This document shows positions 58,832 to 64,000 of a stretch of 64,000 bases of DNA, in pieces. The notes beneath the pieces were generated by a model that was not told where the DNA came from, ran no database searches, and worked only from the letters and a program-made list of their open reading frames with translations. This stretch comes from Methanosarcina vacuolata Z-761 (GTDB lineage Archaea; Halobacteriota; Methanosarcinia; Methanosarcinales; Methanosarcinaceae), in assembly GCF_000969905.1 (NCBI RefSeq), contig NZ_CP009520.1, forward strand, positions 1 to 64,000, in the 5' to 3' direction. Made by a program: the position numbers and the translations under genes. Every line of letters starts with the position of its first letter. Position 1 is the stretch's first letter.

Positions 58832-60874
58832 TCAGTCAAAAGGAAGAATCTTTACGTCGAAATTTTCGAGATCCACGATAGGGACCCTGGCAGGGACAGG
58901 TACTAGATTTACACGCTTCTGGAACTCTGTTTGGCCCTGCCATGTTCCGGAATTGACCAGAAGGACGTTCTTATAGTGCTGGACCCCAAGGGTGTGGACG
59001 TGACCTGTATGAATAATATCAGGCACAGGATCGATTATGAAATAATCCTTTTTCTCAGGGGATATTGAAACTCTACTCCCATAGGTCGGAGCAAGATGCC
59101 TGCGTTTCAGCATCTCAAGGACTGCCCCGGCAGGTTCCTGGTACGAGACTCCGGGGACACTCGCCACAAGGTCGTCAATCGACCTGCCGTGGTAGATCAG
59201 AAGGCGAACACCGTCAAGTTCCAGAAAAGCAGGGTTACCAACAAAAACAATATTCTCAGAGAAATACGCCTGGATACTTTCCGGCAGGGCAGGCTGAGGT
59301 TCTGCCTGGCGAACAGCATCGTGGTTACCTGGACTTATTATTACACGAATATGCTCGGGGATTTCCCTGAAATATTCGGCGGCCTTCCTGTATTGGTCGT
59401 AGACATCCAGAATGTCAAGTTCCAATTCCTGGTCAGGGTAGATCCCTATCCCGTCAACAATATCTCCTGCGACAACAAGATAACGGACACTGGCTGCAAG
59501 TTCCCGCATATCCTCTGAATCCGATTCCCCTTTCAAAAAATCCAGGAAATCAAGCCAGGCATCTTCCATAAACTGGGAGCTACCCACGTGCACATCCGAA
59601 ATCAATATAGCTTTTCCGTGGCTTCCAGTTCTGCGCTGTACATTATTCGGGACATCGGGTTGTATTAGCTTTGTTGCTATCATGAGGCTTCCGTCATTGG
59701 TTATCGAACCAGTAACCCCTATGACCTCATCAAGGAGAATTTTTGATGCAAGCTCAAAAAGCTCTTTATCGGAATTTCGAATCAGGACTGAAAAAGAACC
59801 TGTTGGGTCTTCCAGAGAAAGGATTTTGTGGCCGTTCGTTGTGCTGTTGATATCCGAAACCATACCTATAATCGAGATTTCTTCAGAACCTCCATCTCCT
59901 CCTCTGCGAAAGCTTCTTCTTTTTAAGCTTTCGATAGGACGTGCATTGATCCTGCTCCGGATAATCTCCGAAAGCCTGCTGTATCTGTCCCTAAAATATT
60001 GCACAAATTGCATATATTCCCCGACACAGGTGGAATGCCCTGTTATATCCGAAACGACGGTCACAGGATTTTTGCCCGGATAATGTTTGTATTCATCGAT
60101 GGAACTCGAAAATATCCCTCTCTCAGAAGTGGAAGAAGATGGTTCTGTCCTGAAACTCCTATTTGAAGGAATTGAGGAAAGAGAGTTCTCCTGCCCGAAA
60201 AAAGAGGAGACTGGCCTGTTTGCATCCAGGGAGGGATGAAAAGAGAAAGTTGGAGTTGTTGTTTTCACCGAAGAAAAGGAGTCTGAGGCAAGATCGGAGG
60301 CCAAAGCTTCGTCAGATAAAACAGTGATTGATTGTGTATTCAGAGTATTCGGAGTATTCGGAGTATTTGAAGCATCTGGAATATCCTGAATGTTTGAAGC
60401 ATCTGGAATATCCGGATCTGGTTCGTAAGCCTTATCCAGAACAATGCCCTGAACTGAAGAATCAGGAACATCGTCTTGAGATAATTTTATACTTGGATCA
60501 GAAGCTGTAGTAATAACATCGGGCTCTGAGGAAAGAACAGGTTCTGAAAGAGGATCGGGCACTAAAAAGGAATCAGGTTCTGAAGATGGATTGTCTGATC
60601 TGGAAGAAAGTATGGAAGTCCCGGAAAGAATTTTCCTTTCCTCTGTAGAGGAGGCATGTATTTTATCTGAATGCGATTCCCCTGCCGAAAAAGCGTCAAA
60701 GCCTTCAAGATCTATATCTTCGATACTTATGACAATAACAGAGGCATTTACAGTTGAAAGGACATATTTAAGCAGGTCTTCGGGAGAATTACTGGAATAA
60801 ATAAGTTCTACAGCTTCAGGACTTATCTGGTACTCTTTTTCCATAACAGTCCTTATAATATCCTTTTTTTCCAT
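58832..60874 (-). CDS. polB: DNA polymerase D small subunit (DP1)
   Basis: This 680-residue protein is the exonuclease subunit of archaeal PolD. An N-terminal helical domain (about 1-60) is followed by a long disordered linker (about 60-290) with short repeats such as DASN/TPNTPNTLNT. Then come an OB fold (IIGMVSDINSTTNGHKILSLEDPTGSFSVL) and a calcineurin-like phosphoesterase domain with ISDVHVGS, VVAGDIVDG, SPGNHDAVR and HTGHVHTLG, the metal-binding motifs of the 3'-5' exonuclease. The linker is longer than usual. The large subunit is not in this window. Confidence 0.95.
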   Translation of the reverse strand: MEKKDIIRTVMEKEYQISPEAVELIYSSNSPEDLLKYVLSTVNASVIVISIEDIDLEGFDAFSAGESHSDKIHASSTEERKILSGTSILSSRSDNPSSEPDSFLVPDPLSEPVLSSEPDVITTASDPSIKLSQDDVPDSSVQGIVLDKAYEPDPDIPDASNIQDIPDASNTPNTPNTLNTQSITVLSDEALASDLASDSFSSVKTTTPTFSFHPSLDANRPVSSFFGQENSLSSIPSNRSFRTEPSSSTSERGIFSSSIDEYKHYPGKNPVTVVSDITGHSTCVGEYMQFVQYFRDRYSRLSEIIRSRINARPIESLKRRSFRRGGDGGSEEISIIGMVSDINSTTNGHKILSLEDPTGSFSVLIRNSDKELFELASKILLDEVIGVTGSITNDGSLMIATKLIQPDVPNNVQRRTGSHGKAILISDVHVGSSQFMEDAWLDFLDFLKGESDSEDMRELAASVRYLVVAGDIVDGIGIYPDQELELDILDVYDQYRKAAEYFREIPEHIRVIISPGNHDAVRQAEPQPALPESIQAYFSENIVFVGNPAFLELDGVRLLIYHGRSIDDLVASVPGVSYQEPAGAVLEMLKRRHLAPTYGSRVSISPEKKDYFIIDPVPDIIHTGHVHTLGVQHYKNVLLVNSGTWQGQTEFQKRVNLVPVPARVPIVDLENFDVKILPFD

Positions 60875-61604
60875 AATTCCAACCTGACCTTTCGAACTGA
60901 CCTGAGTTCTTCCAACTTTTCGTGCGATCTGGCACCATGATCAATTTCACTCAAGACTTACAGAGACTAAAGCAAAAGCCTGCTTACAATATAAAAACTA
61001 ATAAGGTACAAAACTAATGTACTAAATTTAGTTTGTTACCATAAAGAAGAATGTATGAAACTTTTGTACGCTCGATAGAGTACTTATAGTTATTAATTCC
61101 TATCTATTGTAGAATGAGTATTAGTTCCTATACGATATAGAACGAATCTGTTCATTGTTTATTAAGAAACGATAAATGTTTTAAATAAACAATAAAAAAT
61201 ATTAAAAAAATAGATTAATCAATTGAAAAGAATTGGTTAAAAAAGTTAATTGAAAACTAATATAAAGTAAAAACAAGTCTTCAGTAATCTACTGAGAAAA
61301 CTCAATAAACCAATTTTTGACTAACTTATATAAGTCAGAAATGTAGAATGTAGGGCTGAAATAGTTTTGCGGCTGCATTATACTCTGAAAATCATACTAA
61401 GTCCCTGGGTAATAATAAGTTTAGCCAGATGATAAGATTTCGAGTAGGACAAAATCTAATGGAATATAACGCAGCATCCTGGTGTTGAGTCAACAACAAA
61501 ATGTCGTATCAAATCGATTGCAATTATTCGGAATTATTGAATCCTTGATGATTGACTCGACACTGGCATCTATAAGGATAAAATCAAAAGAATAAAGGCT
61601 TAGC
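60875..61604. other. AT-rich intergenic region
   Basis: A divergent region between DP1 and signal peptidase. It holds several TATA-like words (aacttatataagtcag near 61322) and no gene that I can support. It probably carries both promoters. Confidence 0.5.
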
Positions 61605-62162
61605 ATGAGCGAGATTAATAAGGAAAAAAGTGCCCAGGAACAAGAAAACGCCTGGGTTTCCCTTGGGAAGGACTTGATGTCCGTTGTAGCTGTCGTGATC
61701 ATTTTTATGGTCCTTTCCAAGCTGGCATTTGGACTCTGGACTCCTATGGTTGCGGTGGAGTCGGGGAGTATGGAACCGCATATGCAGATAGGAGATATTA
61801 TTTTCATTAAAAGCATCGATAGATCAAATATTACAACGTACGAAGAAGGAAAAAACACAGGCTATAAGTCATTTGAAAATTATGGAGATGTGATTCTTTA
61901 TCGCCAGTATGGCGAGGAAGGAGTGACTCCGATTATTCATAGGGCTATGTACAGAGTGGAAGCTGGAGAGCCAATGTGGGAAGGCGGTCCACCTGCTCCT
62001 TATTCCGGTTATATTACCAAAGGAGACAATGCTGTAACCAACAGTCACTATGACCAGGAAGGGCAGATAAGTTATAATATGCCTGTAAAAGATGAATGGA
62101 TTATAGGGACTGCGAAGTACAGGATTCCTTATCTGGGATATGTCAGATTGCTCTTCTCATGA
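61605..62162 (+). CDS. Signal peptidase I, archaeal (S26B) type
   Basis: This 185-residue membrane enzyme cleaves secretory signal peptides. One membrane segment spans about 23-45. The nucleophile is Ser55 in ESGSMEPHM, His112 in IIHRAMY replaces the bacterial Lys, and Asp141 in TKGDNA and Asp163 in VKDEW complete the site, as in eukaryotic Sec11 and archaeal S26B enzymes. It would process the HEAT-repeat protein encoded nearby, among others. No clear ribosome site is seen. Confidence 0.94.
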   Translation: MSEINKEKSAQEQENAWVSLGKDLMSVVAVVIIFMVLSKLAFGLWTPMVAVESGSMEPHMQIGDIIFIKSIDRSNITTYEEGKNTGYKSFENYGDVILYRQYGEEGVTPIIHRAMYRVEAGEPMWEGGPPAPYSGYITKGDNAVTNSHYDQEGQISYNMPVKDEWIIGTAKYRIPYLGYVRLLFS

Positions 62163-62346
62163 ATCAAATTCATATGACTCTCGACTTATCTTTTTAAATC
62201 CCTGAATCAGTTTTCTTGATTAACTGGTTCAGGCATCCTGTTCTTTATTTCTTGAATCTTTTCAGGTTCTTGGTTTGTGTTTCTCTTATTATTATATATT
62301 ACAATGATTATGTTTTTAAGTAATCGTTCTATTTTTGCCAGAAATT

Positions 62347-62503
62347 GTGTGAGTTTCTAGTTGCGTGAATTTCTAGTTGCGTAAGTTCCTGATTGCGTAA
62401 ACTTCTGGTGCGTAAACTTCTGGTTGCGTGAATTTCTAGTTGCGTGAATTTCTAGTTGCGTGAATTTCTAGTTGCGTAAACTTCTGGTTGCGTGAATTTT
62501 TAG
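62347..62503. repeat. 16-bp tandem array, about ten copies
   Basis: The units gcgtgaatttctagtt and gcgtaaacttctggtt repeat at 16-bp spacing. It is followed from about 62690 by a second, A-rich degenerate array (aaccaaaaat, aatcaaaacag) running up to the dus start. Both lie in the dus leader region, and no gene is seen in 62163-62836. Confidence 0.88.
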
Positions 62504-62836
62504 GTTTTGGCGTATTAGAGAAAACTCACATAGATTCAAAGAATTTCAGGAAATCAAAAGAGGCTCAATAAATCACAAAAAGGTTTCAATTACAGGAAGC
62601 TAGAGGCAGCAATCTTTGAGGAGGCAACTCCAAAACAAATAAATAAGGGAAAGGAATGAGAAAACCACTAGGAAAATAATTAGAAAAACAGTCAAAAAAC
62701 AACCAAAAGAAACCAAAAATAACCAAAAATAACCAAAAACAATTAAAAATAGAATCAAAAACAGATCAAAACAGAATCAAACTGGAATCAAAACAGAATC
62801 AAACTAGAATCAAAATATTCAAAAACCGTTGGAAAA

Positions 62837-63808
62837 ATGAAACTTAATAAACTAAAAATCGGCAAGACCGAAACACCTGGAAACCTTCTTCTTGCGCCTA
62901 TGGCAGATGTTACAAATCTGGCTTTCAGGTTGCTCTGCAGGCAGAATGGAGCTGACCTTACATATACTGAGATGATCAGCGCAGATGCCCTGGTCAATGA
63001 AAACCGAAAATCACTCCTCAAGGGGCTGTCTTCCCCTGAAGACCGACCTTTTGGAGTTCAGCTTGTAGGAAGTTCTCCTGAGAAACTGAGGGAAGCTGCT
63101 CTCTTTATTGAAGACGAGTATAGACCTGAACTCATTGACGTGAATATGGGTTGCCCTGCACAGCGCATTACTGGAACAGGGTGCGGCTCAGCTCTTCTTA
63201 ACTCCCCGAAACTTGTATATGAAATTATCTCAGAGCTGACCGATGTGCTGAAGACTCCTGTGACTGCAAAGATCCGCATTCTGAAGAGGGATGAAAAAAC
63301 CCTTGAGATTGCACGCCTGATCGAAGAGGCTGGGGCTTCTGCCCTAACTGTACATGGCAGGAGGGCAGAGCAAATGTACTCCGGAAGTTCAGACCTTAGA
63401 GCGATAAGGGCCGTTAAACAGGAACTTTCCATTCCAGTAATTGCAAACGGCGATGTAAGGGATGAGGAGTCTGCCGAAGCTGCCCTTGATTTTACTGGAT
63501 GTGATGGGCTTATGATCGGACGCGCAGCAATGGGGAATCCCTTTATCTTCAAAAGGATAAGGCATTACCTGGAAACTGGGGGAAGGCTGGAATTTGACAG
63601 GCAAGTTCGGCAATTGGAGGACTTTGAGAATTATATCGCCTTACTTGAAGAATATGACCTCAGCACGTCTACAAATCTAAGAATGCACGCTCACTGGTTT
63701 ACAAAAGGGTTGCGCGGCTCGCGGCAGATTAGGGAAAAGATTAATAATCTGAAAGATGGAAAAGCGATGATTGAGTTAATAAAGGATTTCTATAAAGAGA
63801 AATATTAA
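62837..63808 (+). CDS. dus: tRNA-dihydrouridine synthase
   Basis: This 323-residue flavoenzyme reduces uridine in tRNA. The barrel begins LLLAPMADVTNLAFRLL, then QLVGSSPEKL, DVNMGCPAQRITGTGCGSALL with the catalytic Cys, TAKIRI, TVHGR and GDVRDEESAEAAL, with MIGRAAMGNPFIF at the FMN phosphate site. A helical RNA-binding domain of about 70 residues completes the protein. The length is typical. The start is the ATG at 62837, without a strong ribosome site; A-rich repeats precede it. Confidence 0.94.
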   Translation: MKLNKLKIGKTETPGNLLLAPMADVTNLAFRLLCRQNGADLTYTEMISADALVNENRKSLLKGLSSPEDRPFGVQLVGSSPEKLREAALFIEDEYRPELIDVNMGCPAQRITGTGCGSALLNSPKLVYEIISELTDVLKTPVTAKIRILKRDEKTLEIARLIEEAGASALTVHGRRAEQMYSGSSDLRAIRAVKQELSIPVIANGDVRDEESAEAALDFTGCDGLMIGRAAMGNPFIFKRIRHYLETGGRLEFDRQVRQLEDFENYIALLEEYDLSTSTNLRMHAHWFTKGLRGSRQIREKINNLKDGKAMIELIKDFYKEKY

Positions 63809-64000
63809 AATATCCCATATTTTTAAAAAGATATTTGTTTACGGCTATGGTGCAATAAAAACGTAACCAGACAACAGGTTAACCTGAATGTACCAAATAT
63901 AATACATTTAAAAAATAATTATAGATTAGAAATATATATAAAGAATATATTTCAATTCACCGAAAACCTAATAATATTCTACACTATTATCCATGAACTA

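Overview
The window is archaeal and almost certainly from Methanosarcina. Supporting marks are an archaeal rRNA operon with tandem TATA promoters, a tandem pair of tRNA-Cys genes, a fused formaldehyde-activating enzyme/hexulose-phosphate synthase, archaeosine synthase, a DnaG-type primase, an RPA with four OB folds, the PolD small subunit, and long AT-rich intergenic regions full of short tandem repeats. The species is not named because the sequence alone does not settle it.

Layout. Positions 1-1012 hold an Orc1/Cdc6 box and AT-rich DNA before orc1/cdc6, consistent with the flank of a replication origin. Positions 3113-11053 carry the UPF0200/UPF0201 pair, a TIM-barrel isomerase-like protein, a methyltransferase, a cyclotransferase-like protein, a SelB-like GTPase with weakened G motifs, a Pab1020-type RNA ligase and an AIM24 protein. 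Positions 11516-16714 are five consecutive CBS-domain genes, all on the minus strand. Positions 16715-26206 hold two more origin-box-like sites, RPA, KptA, RtcA (with a fourth box inside the gene), a flavin disulfide-reductase-like enzyme, a 1.5 kb gap with a candidate structured RNA, and dnaG. Positions 26905-33466 carry UPF0058, a GNAT enzyme, ArcS, a GlcD/GlcF-type lactate or glycolate oxidase pair and two small tandem paralogues. Positions 33467-38074 are an AT-rich accessory stretch: a flippase between 108-bp direct repeats, a DUF2683/RelE-like toxin-antitoxin pair and an Apea-like HEPN protein. Positions 38075-43709 hold YgiQ, a metallo-beta-lactamase-fold hydrolase, TatD and an isopropylmalate-synthase-family enzyme. 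Positions 44146-49332 are the 16S-23S-5S operon. The rest carries bacterioferritin, a Yip1 protein, the tRNA-Cys pair, endonuclease III, Fae-Hps, TpiA, an exported HEAT-repeat protein, PolD DP1, signal peptidase I and a tRNA-dihydrouridine synthase.

Two themes link the genes. Replication functions (Cdc6, RPA, DnaG, DP1) and origin-like boxes are concentrated here, and the rRNA operon runs away from the cdc6 end, as expected if replication starts near the left edge. RNA repair and modification functions (RNA ligase, KptA, RtcA, ArcS, Dus) are also frequent. The most unusual structural features are the 10-bp-period tandem arrays in gene leaders (four unrelated sequences, one period), the distant origin-like boxes, the five-gene CBS array, the att-like repeats around the flippase, the candidate structured RNA near 23.3 kb and a perfect 15-bp hairpin at the tatD start.
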